The notes under the pieces: generated by a model | The model's database searches: none | What the model was told of the DNA's origin: nothing | The model's input: the letters and a program-made list of their open reading frames with translations, nothing else | In this document: in pieces, positions 1 to 8,651 of the stretch | Layout: every line of letters begins with the position of its first letter | Numbering within the stretch: position 1 is the stretch's first letter | Program-made: the position numbers and the translations under genes | Assembly: GCF_900114345.1 (NCBI RefSeq) | Contig: NZ_FOZJ01000002.1 | Coordinates: 1,240,001 to 1,304,000 of the forward strand | From: Microbacterium sp. cf046 | GTDB lineage: Bacteria; Actinomycetota; Actinomycetes; Actinomycetales; Microbacteriaceae | DNA length: 64,000 nt | Direction of reading: 5' to 3'

Positions 1-697
1 ATGTCGAGACGAAGGTGACGTGGTCGACGAGGTGTGCACGCGCGTCGCCCGCTCCCGCCATCTCAGCCAGTGCGAGCATGGCGCTGCGCGTGAGCTCGCC
101 GTTGTCGGGCAGGTTGTCGCACGACACGATCGCGAGGTCATCGGCTCCCCCGCGACGCCGGGCCTCGACGCCGGCGAGCAGCCGCGCGAGCGCGGTCCGC
201 GGGGCGTCACGCAGGTCGAACCGGGTGGAGCGCAGATTGCGACGGAGCCAGTCGATGTCCGCCGCGACGTCAGGATTCGACAGGTCGGGCCGCCCGTCCG
301 CATCGAGTGCGTAGCCCGGCTCGGTGATCGTGAGCGTGGCAAGCGTCGTCGCGGGTGCGGCGAGGGTCTCGATCAGCCGATCGACGCGGCCGCCGTCGAC
401 GGCCTCGGCGATGCTCTCGATCACGCTGATGTCGTCGCGCTCGGCGGAACGCACCACCAGCGAGTAGAGCCCGCCCTGCGCCGCCAGCTGCTCCGCGGCC
501 AGGGCGCTGCGACCGGTGAAGGCGGCGATCCCCCACTCGGCGGCATCCGAGGCGACCGCCGTGTACCACGCCTGGTGGGCGCGATGGAATGCGCCCAGCC
601 CGAGGTGCGCGATCCGCACCGGGGCCGGTCGGCTCCGCACTCCCGTGCGGGCCTCGAGGACGCTGCGATCCAGCGTGGCGAGGGTCTCGACGCTCAC
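1..697 (-). CDS. Mannitol dehydrogenase family protein, probable fructuronate reductase (partial, runs off left edge)
   Basis: Reading leftward from a GTG at 697, an open frame runs to the window edge (232 codons seen, C-terminus missing). The N-terminal part has the dinucleotide-binding motif RIAHLGLGAFHRAH near residue 28, and the order of conserved blocks (TITEPGY, IVSCDNLPDNG) is that of the mannitol/fructuronate dehydrogenase family. These enzymes reduce fructuronate or tagaturonate with NADH. The start overlaps the stop of the glucuronate isomerase gene by 4 nt (GTGA), so the two are almost certainly co-translated and act in consecutive steps. Fructuronate reductase is favoured over mannitol dehydrogenase because of that partner. 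Confidence 0.85.
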   Translation of the reverse strand, partial: MSVETLATLDRSVLEARTGVRSRPAPVRIAHLGLGAFHRAHQAWYTAVASDAAEWGIAAFTGRSALAAEQLAAQGGLYSLVVRSAERDDISVIESIAEAVDGGRVDRLIETLAAPATTLATLTITEPGYALDADGRPDLSNPDVAADIDWLRRNLRSTRFDLRDAPRTALARLLAGVEARRRGGADDLAIVSCDNLPDNGELTRSAMLALAEMAGAGDARAHLVDHVTFVST

Positions 698-2100
698 AGC
701 TTGAACACCCGCCGTGGAAGGATGTCGACGAGCTCGACGATGATGCGTTCGGCCGTCTTCTGCGGGATGCGGCCCTCGCGCACGAGTCGTGCCAGGAACG
801 CGGAGTCGAGCCGGCGGGCCATGTCGTGACGAGCGGGGATGGACAGGAAGGCGCGTGTGTCGTCGATGAAGCCGGAGCCGCGGGAGAAGCCGGCGGTCTC
901 CGTGACGGCCGCGCGGAAGCGCAGCACGGCATCGGGAGCATCCAGGAACCACCACGGGGCGCCGATGAAGACGCTGGGGTAGAAGCCTGCCAGCGGGGCG
1001 ATCTCACGCGAATACGCTGTCTCGTCCACGGAGAAGAGGACCAGATGCAGGCCGGGGTCGAGCCCGTGCCGCTGGAGGAGCGGGCGCAGGTTTCCGGTAT
1101 AGGTCGTGGTCAGCGGGATGTCATGACCCGTGTCCGGACCCAGGCGATCGAAGACTGCGCTCGAGTGGTTGCGATGAACGCCCGGGTGGATGGTCATCAC
1201 GAGGCCGTCGCGCACACTCATTCCCGCCATCCGCAGCAGCATGTTGCCGGTGAACTCGCGGGCGCCGGCAGCGTCCAGGTTCCCTGCGACCGCCCTGCGG
1301 TAGAGCGCTCCTGCCTCGTCGTCGCCGAGGTCGACCGTGTACGGCTCGCTGACGCCGTGGTCGGCGGAGACCGCGCCGTGCGCGATGAAATGCGCGCGAC
1401 GCGCTTCGAGGGCGGCGAGATATCCGGCGAAGTCGTCGGCGGCGGTGCCGTGCCACTCGGTGAGCCGGAGGACCCGGGCGATGAAGTCCGTGGCGGTGGG
1501 GTCGAGATACGCATCCGGGCGGAACGTCGGAAGGACACGCCCGGTGAATGACGGGTCGGCCCCCAGCGCGGCGTGGACGGAGAGGTCGTCCATCGGGTCG
1601 TCCGTCGTGGCGAGCACCTCGATGCCGAACCGCTCGAACAGCGCGCGCGGCCGATAGGCCGGGTCGGCCAGCCGCGCGGAGATCGTGTCGTAGGACGCAT
1701 CCGCGGTCTCGGCCGACGGCTCGTCGCGGAGGTCGAACAGCGTGGCCAGTTCGTGCGTGAGCCAGTAGCCGGATGCCGTGCCGGCGAGAAGCTGCCAATG
1801 CTCGGCGAGGGTCCGCCATGTCTGCCTGGGATCGCCCGGCGCACTGCGTCCGACCCCGAGGCGCGCAAGGTCGACACCCGCGGAGTGCAGCAGACGCGTG
1901 ACGTAGTGGTCGTGCGTGATGAAGAGCTCGGCCGGATCGGAGAAGGGCTCGTCATCCATGAGCAGGCTCGGGGCGACGTGCCCGTGCGGCGAGAGGATCG
2001 GCAATCCGGCAACCGATTCGTACAGGCCGCCAGCGATCGCCCGGGTGGCCGGATCCGCCGGAAAGAGGCGGTCGGGATCGAGGAGCAGCGGCGTTGACAC
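694..2100 (-). CDS. uxaC: Glucuronate isomerase (uronate isomerase)
   Basis: Cytosolic isomerase that converts D-glucuronate to D-fructuronate (and galacturonate to tagaturonate), the first step of hexuronate catabolism. The amidohydrolase-type metal motif SPHGHV lies near residue 39, and the protein (about 468 aa) is full length for UxaC. The start is uncertain. An ATG at 2109 is in frame, but a perfect TTGACA -35 inside the upstream operator puts the matching -10 (CACCAT, 2108-2113) over that ATG. The GTG at 2100, giving VSTPLLLDPDRLF, is therefore preferred. The gene precedes the fructuronate reductase with a 4-nt overlap and is probably repressed by the adjacent LacI-type protein. Confidence 0.93.
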   Translation of the reverse strand: MSTPLLLDPDRLFPADPATRAIAGGLYESVAGLPILSPHGHVAPSLLMDDEPFSDPAELFITHDHYVTRLLHSAGVDLARLGVGRSAPGDPRQTWRTLAEHWQLLAGTASGYWLTHELATLFDLRDEPSAETADASYDTISARLADPAYRPRALFERFGIEVLATTDDPMDDLSVHAALGADPSFTGRVLPTFRPDAYLDPTATDFIARVLRLTEWHGTAADDFAGYLAALEARRAHFIAHGAVSADHGVSEPYTVDLGDDEAGALYRRAVAGNLDAAGAREFTGNMLLRMAGMSVRDGLVMTIHPGVHRNHSSAVFDRLGPDTGHDIPLTTTYTGNLRPLLQRHGLDPGLHLVLFSVDETAYSREIAPLAGFYPSVFIGAPWWFLDAPDAVLRFRAAVTETAGFSRGSGFIDDTRAFLSIPARHDMARRLDSAFLARLVREGRIPQKTAERIIVELVDILPRRVFKL

Positions 2101-2107
2101 GCCTTTC

Positions 2108-2147
2108 ATGGTGCCCGATCACCGACAGATTGTCAACCGGTTGCCAA
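2108..2147 (-). promoter_or_regulatory. uxaC promoter with LacI-type operator
   Basis: An 18-bp near-perfect palindrome, TTGTCAACCGGTTGCCAA on the plus strand, spans 2130-2147. Read toward uxaC it contains a perfect TTGACA -35, with CACCAT 17 nt downstream as a weak -10. A repressor bound here would block the promoter. The CCGG-centred palindrome is the style of LacI/GalR operators, and a nearly identical site lies upstream of the regulator gene. Confidence 0.7.
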
Positions 2148-2174
2148 ATCTGACGACGAAGGCGGAGCTGCGAC

Positions 2175-3224
2175 TCAGGCGGGAGGTGGGCCGGTCGACC
2201 CTCGCACGACGAGGTCGGTCGGCAGCAGCTCCTCGAGGTCGTGCTCCGGTTCGGCCGGCTGTGCGCCGACTCGGTCGAGGAGGTGACGCACAGCCCGCTC
2301 CCCCGCTTCGGCGAGCGGCGCGCGCACGGTCGTGATGCCGGGGGTGGTGAAGTCGCTGCCGAAGATGTCGTCGAATCCGGCGATGCTCAGGGCATCGGGG
2401 ACCACGATCCCGCGCTCGACCGCCGCGCGCAGCAGTCCGATCGCCATCAGGTCGTTGAATGCCACAACGGCACTCACACCGCTCGCGACGACCCGGGTGA
2501 TCGCCTCGACCCCGCCTTCGAGCGTCGGCGCCCCCGGCCCGATCTCGACGATCGACATCGCGCGCTTCGGCGCCGCAGCCATCAGCGCCTCCCATCGCCG
2601 CGCGCTGATCCATGACGTGTCCGGGCCGGAGAGGTATGCGATCGACCGGTGGCCGAGGCCGGAAAGGTGCGCCACCAGCTGGTCCACTCCGCGCTCGACA
2701 TCGGGGAGGATCGAGGTCTGTCCCTCGACGGCGCGATTGATCACCACGAGCGGCTTGCGCTCGGCGATCTTGGAGATCTGTGCGTCGCCGAGGCGAGTGG
2801 TCGCGAGCACGAGACCGTCGACGGACGGGATGACCCGGTCCACCGCCGTAGCCTCTCGCTCGCCCGACTCCTGCGACTCCGCGACGATCAGCGTGTAGCC
2901 GGCCTCGGCCGCGGCGCGCTCGGCGCCCCGCACGATCCCGAAGATCACGGGGTTCGTGATGTCGGCCACCACCAGCCCGAGCGTGTTGGTTCGGCCGGTC
3001 GGCAGGGCGCGGGCGATCGGGTTGACCCGATAGTCCAGCTCTTTCGCGGCAGCGCGGATGCGCTCCTCGGTCTTCGCGTTGATACGACCCGGCTGACTGA
3101 GCGCTCGCGACACGGTCGACGGGTTGACCTCGGCCAGCCGGGCGATGTCGTAGATCGTCGGGGCCGTGCCGCCGCGGGCTCGCTTGGGGACGCGCCCATC
3201 CGACGCAGACGCCTCATCAGCCAT
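2175..3224 (-). CDS. LacI family transcriptional regulator
   Basis: 349-aa LacI/GalR-type regulator. The helix-turn-helix (TIYDIARLAEVNPSTVSRAL) sits near residues 23-42, followed by the hinge helix and a periplasmic-binding-protein-like sugar-sensing domain that ends in the usual core (SIAGFDDIFGSDF). The ATG at 3224 is preferred over upstream in-frame starts because it follows a GAGGGGG ribosome site and places the HTH near the N-terminus. It lies directly upstream of uxaC, 66 bp apart, and both flanking promoters carry the same 18-bp operator. It is probably an autoregulated repressor of hexuronate genes, induced by a uronate or keto-acid intermediate; the ligand is a guess. Confidence 0.92.
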   Translation of the reverse strand: MADEASASDGRVPKRARGGTAPTIYDIARLAEVNPSTVSRALSQPGRINAKTEERIRAAAKELDYRVNPIARALPTGRTNTLGLVVADITNPVIFGIVRGAERAAAEAGYTLIVAESQESGEREATAVDRVIPSVDGLVLATTRLGDAQISKIAERKPLVVINRAVEGQTSILPDVERGVDQLVAHLSGLGHRSIAYLSGPDTSWISARRWEALMAAAPKRAMSIVEIGPGAPTLEGGVEAITRVVASGVSAVVAFNDLMAIGLLRAAVERGIVVPDALSIAGFDDIFGSDFTTPGITTVRAPLAEAGERAVRHLLDRVGAQPAEPEHDLEELLPTDLVVRGSTGPPPA

Positions 3225-3546
3225 CGAAACCCCCTCGCCGAAGTCCAGGATCCACGCTAGCGGGCGAGCGGGATGCGAAGCCCCATCGTCCCGGGCGGGT
3301 CCGAATCGGCATCTCGTCCACCATTGAAGCCTACTTTCAACGCCTTGGCAATCGGTTGACAATTCGCGCGGACAGGGCTGCAATGGAGTCACAGCCCGCC
3401 CTCCGCCGATGTGCGGAGCCCATCCGTCCGCTCGGCGCCGCACAACGCGCCAACGGTCGCCGTGAGCAGTTCGCCTCGGCCCCGTAACGCGGTTCCGGCA
3501 GACTCTAGGCTGGAACTGAACCCCCGTTGACGGCAAGGAGCTAGGC
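3225..3546. promoter_or_regulatory. Divergent lacI/gnd control region with shared operator
   Basis: This 322-bp gap holds an operator, TTGGCAATCGGTTGACAA at 3345-3362, matching the uxaC site at 17 of 18 positions when read in the same orientation. Its two halves supply -35 boxes on both strands. Rightward: TTGACA 3356-3361, 17 nt, TGCAAT 3379-3384. Leftward: TTGCCA 3346-3351, 17 nt, TTCAAT 3323-3328. A second rightward -10, TAGGCT at 3506-3511, lies closer to gnd, which therefore may have an unregulated promoter as well. No other gene is seen in the gap. Confidence 0.65.
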
Positions 3547-5136
3547 GTGTCCTCGAACGAGAACCCGGCACAGACGAACATCTCGCACGATCGGGACGAC
3601 ACTCCCGACTCGGCGCCGGAGCACGCGGCCGCACCCGCGCCCGAGGACGTGCCCGTCGAGGCCGGCGCCGGGCAGCCGACCGCGGTTCCCGCGGAAGGAC
3701 CTGCGAACATCGGCGTGGTCGGTTTGGCGGTGATGGGCTCGAACCTGGCCCGCAATCTCGCCAGCCGTGAGGGCAACACCGTTGCGATCTACAACCGCAG
3801 CCACGACAAGACCGTGCACCTGACCGACGCGCATCCGGAGGCCGAGTTCGTCCCCAGCGCGACGTACGAGGAGTTCGCGGCGTCCCTGTCCAAGCCGCGC
3901 ACGGCGATCATCATGGTCAAAGCCGGAGCGGGAACGGATGCCGTGATCGATGCGCTGGTGGATGTGTTCGAGCCGGGAGACATCATCGTCGACGGTGGCA
4001 ATGCCCTGTTCACCGACACCATCCGGCGCGAGAAGGCCGTGCGCGAGACCGGCATCAACTTCGTCGGCGCCGGGATCTCCGGCGGCGAGGAGGGCGCCCT
4101 GCTCGGCCCGTCGATCATGCCCGGCGGCTCTGACGAGTCCTGGGTCACCCTCGGCCCGATCCTCCGCTCGATCGCCGCGGTCGCCGAGGGCGAGCCGTGC
4201 GTCACGCATGTCGGCCACGACGGCGCCGGGCACTTCGTGAAGATGGTGCACAACGGCATCGAGTACGCCGACATGCAGCTGATCGCGGAGGCCTACGACC
4301 TCATCCGCCGCGGCACGGGCAAGAGCCCCGCCGAGATCGCCGATATCTTCGCCGAATGGAACAAGGGCGAGCTCGAGTCATACTTGATCGAGATCACCGC
4401 CGAGGTGCTCCGCCAGGTGGATGCCGAGACCGGCAAGCCGCTCGTCGATGTGATCCTCGACCAGGCCGGCGCGAAGGGCACCGGCGCATGGACCGTGCAG
4501 ACCGCGCTGAATCTCGGAGTCCCCGTCTCGGGCATCGCGGAGGCCGTGTTCGCCCGATCCCTCTCGAGCCACCCCGAGCAGCGCGCCGTCTCGGGCGACC
4601 TGCCCGGTCCGGTCGAGGCGCTGCGCGTCGAGGACGCCGACGCCTTCATCGAGGACGTGCGCCTCGCGCTGTACGCGTCGAAGATCGTCGCGTACTCCCA
4701 GGGGTTCGACGAGATCCGCGCCGGCGCCGCCGAGTACGACTGGTCGATCGACCTCGGTGCGATCTCGAAGATCTGGCGCGGCGGCTGCATCATCCGCGCC
4801 CAGTTCCTCAACCGCATCGCCGACGCCTACGGCGAGACCCCGGACCTGCCCGTCCTGCTCACCGCGCCGTACTTCGTCGAGGCGCTGGTCCGCGCCCAGG
4901 GTTCGTGGCGCCGCATCGTGCAGATCGCGGCGGGAGCCGGCATCCCCGCACCGGCGTTCTCGTCATCGCTGTCGTACTACGACGGACTGCGCGCCGAGCG
5001 TCTGCCGGCCGCCCTCGTCCAGGGCCAGCGCGACTTCTTCGGCGCACACACCTACAAGCGCATCGACAAGCCCGGGACGTTCCACACCCTGTGGTCGGGG
5101 GACCGCACCGAGATCGAGGCCGAAGACACCCACTGA
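3547..5136 (+). CDS. gnd: 6-phosphogluconate dehydrogenase, NADP-dependent, decarboxylating
   Basis: Oxidative pentose phosphate pathway enzyme: 6-phosphogluconate plus NADP+ gives ribulose-5-phosphate, CO2 and NADPH. The Rossmann motif VVGLAVMGSNLARNLA lies near residues 59-74 and the substrate/catalytic block GHFVKMVHNGIEY near 230. The GTG at 3547 follows an AAGGAG site at 3536-3541. The protein has 529 residues, about 50-60 longer than the family norm, because of an Ala/Pro/Glu-rich disordered N-terminal tail (roughly residues 1-55). Its gene diverges from the LacI-type regulator, and one of its possible promoters has its -35 in that regulator's operator. Confidence 0.96.
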   Translation: MSSNENPAQTNISHDRDDTPDSAPEHAAAPAPEDVPVEAGAGQPTAVPAEGPANIGVVGLAVMGSNLARNLASREGNTVAIYNRSHDKTVHLTDAHPEAEFVPSATYEEFAASLSKPRTAIIMVKAGAGTDAVIDALVDVFEPGDIIVDGGNALFTDTIRREKAVRETGINFVGAGISGGEEGALLGPSIMPGGSDESWVTLGPILRSIAAVAEGEPCVTHVGHDGAGHFVKMVHNGIEYADMQLIAEAYDLIRRGTGKSPAEIADIFAEWNKGELESYLIEITAEVLRQVDAETGKPLVDVILDQAGAKGTGAWTVQTALNLGVPVSGIAEAVFARSLSSHPEQRAVSGDLPGPVEALRVEDADAFIEDVRLALYASKIVAYSQGFDEIRAGAAEYDWSIDLGAISKIWRGGCIIRAQFLNRIADAYGETPDLPVLLTAPYFVEALVRAQGSWRRIVQIAAGAGIPAPAFSSSLSYYDGLRAERLPAALVQGQRDFFGAHTYKRIDKPGTFHTLWSGDRTEIEAEDTH

Positions 5137-5162
5137 GCCTTCGGCGCGACCTCCGGCCCACC

Positions 5163-5179
5163 GACCCGCTCGGCGGGTC
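5163..5179. terminator. Hairpin between convergent genes
   Basis: GACCCGC-TCG-GCGGGTC forms a perfect 7-bp stem with a 3-nt loop in the 51-bp gap between the converging gnd and FAD-oxidase stops. There is no U-tract, which is common for actinobacterial terminators. It may serve both directions. Confidence 0.5.
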
Positions 5180-5187
5180 TCTCCGGA

Positions 5188-6513
5188 TCAGCCCGGGAGC
5201 ACGTTGTGATTGCGTGAGAAGACGTTGGCCGGGTCCCACTCCCGCTTGACTGCGGCCAGCCGTCGCATCGTCGCCGGCGGGTACATCTTGCCGGCGATGG
5301 CGGTGTCGGTCGACGTCGTGAAGTTGCCGTAGACACCGGCGCCGAGCGCTTCGATCGCATTCCACGCACCGAGGATCGCGGAACGGGATTCGTCGTCCAC
5401 CAGACCGGGGATGTCGAACGCGCCGGCCATCGCGAACCAGGTCGCGTCGCGGGCGGGGAACGCGCTGCGCTCCTGCGGCACATCCGAGAACGCGCCGCCC
5501 AGCGACCGCAGGAACAGGACTGACGCCTCGTTGGCCTCGCGGAAGGCCACGAGGCGTTCGATCGCATCGTCGGTGAGCTGCCGCAGCAGCGTGTTGCCGC
5601 CGACGAATCCCGGCATCGGGCTGTCGGGATCGGCCGCGGGCATCTCCATAAGGACATCCGGATAGGCGGTCGTCGCGATCTCGGTCTCGTGCACGTCGTC
5701 GCGGTCCAGAAGGGGCGCGAGCGCGGTTCGCGCCGAGTCCTCGTCTCCGCCGATCCACACCGCCGTGATCGTCGCGCCCGCGGGCGCGTTCGGGTCCATC
5801 GCAGGGACGTCCATGTACGTCACCGTGAGTTCGCGGGGTGCGCCGCCCAGAGTCTCGCGCAGGGCACGGAGCACAGGTCGCGCGTCTCCGGTGACCCCGA
5901 GCGTCGCGAAGACCACCGAGTCCAGCGCGTGCGCCCGGAAATCGAAGCGCGTCACGACGCCGAAGTTTCCGCCGCCGCCGCGCAGCGCCCACATGAGCTC
6001 GGGGTGCTCGGCATCGGTGACCTCGATCGTCTCTCCGGACGCGGTGACCAGCTGCACGCCGACGAGCTGATCGGCAGCGAGCCCCCAGGCTCGCACCATC
6101 CAGCCGATGCCGCCGCCGAGGGTGAGGCCGCCGACGCCGACCGAGGCGGTGTCGCCCGAGCTGACGCCGAGCCCGTGCTCGGCGAGGGTGTGTGCGACCA
6201 GGCCCCAGGTCGCTCCGCCGCCGACTCTGACGGTCCGCCCGTCGATCTCGACGTCGTTCAGCGCGCCGAGATCGATCGTGAGACCGGCCGGGACACTGCC
6301 CCAATCGCTGTGTCCGCCGCTTCGCACGACGATCGGAACGCCCTCTGCCGCAGCCCATCGAACTGCCGCGGCGACCTCGGCGACGGTGGTGGGGCGCACG
6401 ATGGCATCGGGGTCGCCGACGCCGGAATGGAAGTGCCGAGCGGCATCCCACCCCTCATCGCCGGCTGTCAGCACGCGTCCGGGGAGTTCTGAAATCAGCG
6501 CATCGATCCGCAT
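5188..6513 (-). CDS. FAD-binding oxidoreductase (BBE/PCMH type)
   Basis: A 441-aa flavoprotein with the N-terminal PCMH FAD domain (IVVRSGGHS, GVGGLTLGGGIGWM, RGGGGNFGVVT) and a C-terminal berberine-bridge-enzyme segment ending DPANVFSRNHNVLPG. The family oxidises sugars, alcohols or alkaloid-like substrates with O2. The His of GGHS is the usual covalent FAD anchor. The Cys that makes the second flavin bond in bicovalent members is absent, since the equivalent stretch reads GDTASVG. The ATG at 6513 is chosen over an upstream ATG at 6543 because a TAGCGT -10 ends 7 nt before it. The natural substrate is unknown. Confidence 0.88.
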   Translation of the reverse strand: MRIDALISELPGRVLTAGDEGWDAARHFHSGVGDPDAIVRPTTVAEVAAAVRWAAAEGVPIVVRSGGHSDWGSVPAGLTIDLGALNDVEIDGRTVRVGGGATWGLVAHTLAEHGLGVSSGDTASVGVGGLTLGGGIGWMVRAWGLAADQLVGVQLVTASGETIEVTDAEHPELMWALRGGGGNFGVVTRFDFRAHALDSVVFATLGVTGDARPVLRALRETLGGAPRELTVTYMDVPAMDPNAPAGATITAVWIGGDEDSARTALAPLLDRDDVHETEIATTAYPDVLMEMPAADPDSPMPGFVGGNTLLRQLTDDAIERLVAFREANEASVLFLRSLGGAFSDVPQERSAFPARDATWFAMAGAFDIPGLVDDESRSAILGAWNAIEALGAGVYGNFTTSTDTAIAGKMYPPATMRRLAAVKREWDPANVFSRNHNVLPG

Positions 6514-6520
6514 CGCACAG

Positions 6521-6526
6521 ACGCTA
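6521..6526 (-). promoter_or_regulatory. Leaderless -10 element for the FAD oxidoreductase
   Basis: TAGCGT on the minus strand ends 7 nt before the ATG at 6513, placing the predicted transcription start at the start codon. Confidence 0.5.
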
Positions 6527-6564
6527 CCGGAGGGTCCCGACATGAGTCGAGACCCGGAAACGGA

Positions 6565-7581
6565 CTAGAGCCAGCCCTTGCGCTTGAACACCTTGTAGAG
6601 CGTGACGCTGGTCCCGGCCATGAGCAGGAGGGCCATCGGATAGCCGAAAACCCAGTGCAGCTCGGGCATGTAGTCGAAGTTCATGCCGTAGATCGTCCCC
6701 ACCAGCGTGGGTGCGAACAGAATGGCCGCCCATCCCGACACCTTCTTGACCTGCTCGTTCTGCGTGAGGCTGAACTCGGTCATCTCGGCCATCGCGTCGT
6801 TCTGACGCTGCGTCACGAGCGTCGCGTGAAGCAGGAGCGCATTCTCGAGTATGGTCCGGAAGCTCGCCGATCGGTCGACGATCCGGATCGCGTGGTCGTG
6901 CACATCGCGGATCGCCCGCTTCACCTCCAGGTCGATGCCGAACGCCTCCGCATCCACCTGCAGGCGCTCGAGGATCGGCACCAGCGGTCCGACCGCCCGC
7001 TGGAAGTCGATGACCTCGCGTGTCAGCCCGAAGATCCGTCGCGCGACCGACGGGTCGTTCGCGAAGAGCTGGTTCTCGATCTCGTCGATGTCGTTCTCGA
7101 GACCCGCGACGACGGGCTCGTACTCGTCCACGACCTCGTCGATGATGCCGTACAGCACGGCCATCGGACCGCGGGCGAGCATCTCCGGCTCGCTCTCGAG
7201 GCGGTGCCGCACGCGCGCGAGGTCCGGAGACTCGGCGTGACGGACAGTGACGACGAAACCGGGGCCGGCGAAGACGTGCACCTCTCCGAACTCGACCTCC
7301 TCGCTGGAGTCGACATAGCGCGCCGGGCGCAGGACGAGGAAGACGGAGTCTCCGTACCGGTCGAGCTTCGGGCGCTGGTGTCCGTTGAGCGCGTCTTCGA
7401 CGGCGAGCGGATGCAGGGTGAACTCGTCTGCGATCTCGCGCAGTTCCGCCTCATCGGGGCGGTACAGGCCGATCCACGCCATGCCGTGGCGCGCGCTCAT
7501 CTCCTCGAAGGTCTGGTCGAGCGATGAGGGGTCCGACGTGCGGCGCCCGCTCACATAGATGGCATTGTCGACGACTGTCAT
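6565..7581 (-). CDS. corA: Magnesium/cobalt transport protein CorA
   Basis: A 338-aa inner-membrane Mg2+/Co2+ channel. A long cytoplasmic funnel domain is followed by two C-terminal transmembrane helices, with the signature YGMNFDYMPEL (GMN selectivity motif) between them and a short basic tail (VFKRKGWL). The ATG at 7581 follows a GGGAG site at 7586-7590 and is preferred to the longer frame from 7596. A TAGAGT -10 at 7597-7602 would give a leader of only about 8 nt. The gene diverges from the SDR at 7639. Confidence 0.94.
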   Translation of the reverse strand: MTVVDNAIYVSGRRTSDPSSLDQTFEEMSARHGMAWIGLYRPDEAELREIADEFTLHPLAVEDALNGHQRPKLDRYGDSVFLVLRPARYVDSSEEVEFGEVHVFAGPGFVVTVRHAESPDLARVRHRLESEPEMLARGPMAVLYGIIDEVVDEYEPVVAGLENDIDEIENQLFANDPSVARRIFGLTREVIDFQRAVGPLVPILERLQVDAEAFGIDLEVKRAIRDVHDHAIRIVDRSASFRTILENALLLHATLVTQRQNDAMAEMTEFSLTQNEQVKKVSGWAAILFAPTLVGTIYGMNFDYMPELHWVFGYPMALLLMAGTSVTLYKVFKRKGWL

Positions 7582-7638
7582 TTCACTCCCGCGCACACTC
7601 TACGTGCCGAAGGCCTGCGCATCGGGCACGATGGCACA

Positions 7639-8634
7639 ATGAGCGCGAAGCGAGTCCTCTACATCGGCGGCACCGGAACGATCAGCGCGGCGAGCGTGCG
7701 ACGCTCGGTCGAACTCGGTCACGACGTGACGGTGCTGAATCGAGGATCCGGCCGCCGGCCGCTGCCAGAGGGTGCGCGCGAGCTCGTCGCGGACGTGCGG
7801 GATGCCGACGCCATGCGTCGCGCGATCGGCGACGGACGCTTCGACGTCGTCGCGGAATTCCTCGCGTTCACGCCCGAGCACATCCGCGCGGACCTCGCCC
7901 AGTTCGACGGACGCACCGGGCAGTACGTGTTCATCAGCTCTGCATCCGCCTATCAGAAGCCGCCGCAGCGGCTGCCGATCACCGAGTCGACGCCGCTGCG
8001 CAACCCGTTCTGGCAGTACTCGCGCGACAAGATCGCCTGCGAGGACCTCCTCGTGGAGGCCTACCGCGATCGCGGCTTCCCCGTCACGATCGTGCGCCCC
8101 TCCCACACGTACGACGAGCGCATGATCCCCACGCTGGGCCATTGGACCGACATCGCGCGGATGCGGCAGGGCAGGCCCGTGGTGATCCAGGGCGACGGGA
8201 CGAGCCTGTGGACCCTCACCCACAGCGACGACTTCGCCGTCGCGTTCACCGGACTGCTGGGCAACCCCGCTGCGATCGGCGAGGCGTTCACGATCACGGG
8301 CACCCACGCGCCGACCTGGAACCAGGTCTACGGCTGGCTCGCGGATGCCGCGGGCGTGGCCGATCCGGAGTTCGTGCACGTCGCATCCGACGCGATCGCG
8401 GCGTTCGCGCCCGATCTGGGTCCCGGCCTGCTCGGCGACAAGTCGCATTCCGTCGTGTTCGACGTGAGCAAGGTCACCGCGCTCGTGCCGGAGTTCCGCA
8501 CCACGATCACATTCGACGAAGGCGCCCGCCGCATCGTCGCACACTACGACGCCCACCCCGCCGAGCAGAAGATCGATGAGCACACCGACGGCCTGTTCGA
8601 CCGGATCGTCGCGTACGCACGCTCCGCGGGCTGA
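7639..8634 (+). CDS. Extended SDR / NAD-dependent epimerase-dehydratase family protein
   Basis: A 331-aa extended short-chain dehydrogenase. The NAD(P)-binding motif YIGGTGTISAASV opens the protein, and the catalytic YxxxK appears as YSRDK near residues 119-123. The C-terminal half resembles the sugar-epimerase-like proteins of the plant CSP41/isoflavone-reductase neighbourhood of the family. The substrate cannot be read from sequence. A weak CACGAT hexamer ends 6 nt before the ATG, consistent with a leaderless transcript, and no ribosome site is visible. It stands alone between corA and the convergent ABC exporter genes. Confidence 0.85.
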   Translation: MSAKRVLYIGGTGTISAASVRRSVELGHDVTVLNRGSGRRPLPEGARELVADVRDADAMRRAIGDGRFDVVAEFLAFTPEHIRADLAQFDGRTGQYVFISSASAYQKPPQRLPITESTPLRNPFWQYSRDKIACEDLLVEAYRDRGFPVTIVRPSHTYDERMIPTLGHWTDIARMRQGRPVVIQGDGTSLWTLTHSDDFAVAFTGLLGNPAAIGEAFTITGTHAPTWNQVYGWLADAAGVADPEFVHVASDAIAAFAPDLGPGLLGDKSHSVVFDVSKVTALVPEFRTTITFDEGARRIVAHYDAHPAEQKIDEHTDGLFDRIVAYARSAG

Positions 8635-8651
8635 CGCGGCGCGGCGGCGCG

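Noticed and set aside
4859..6451. 530-codon minus-strand frame spanning the gnd end and the FAD gene
   Set aside because: Arg/Gly-rich translation with no domain; it overlaps two well-supported genes.
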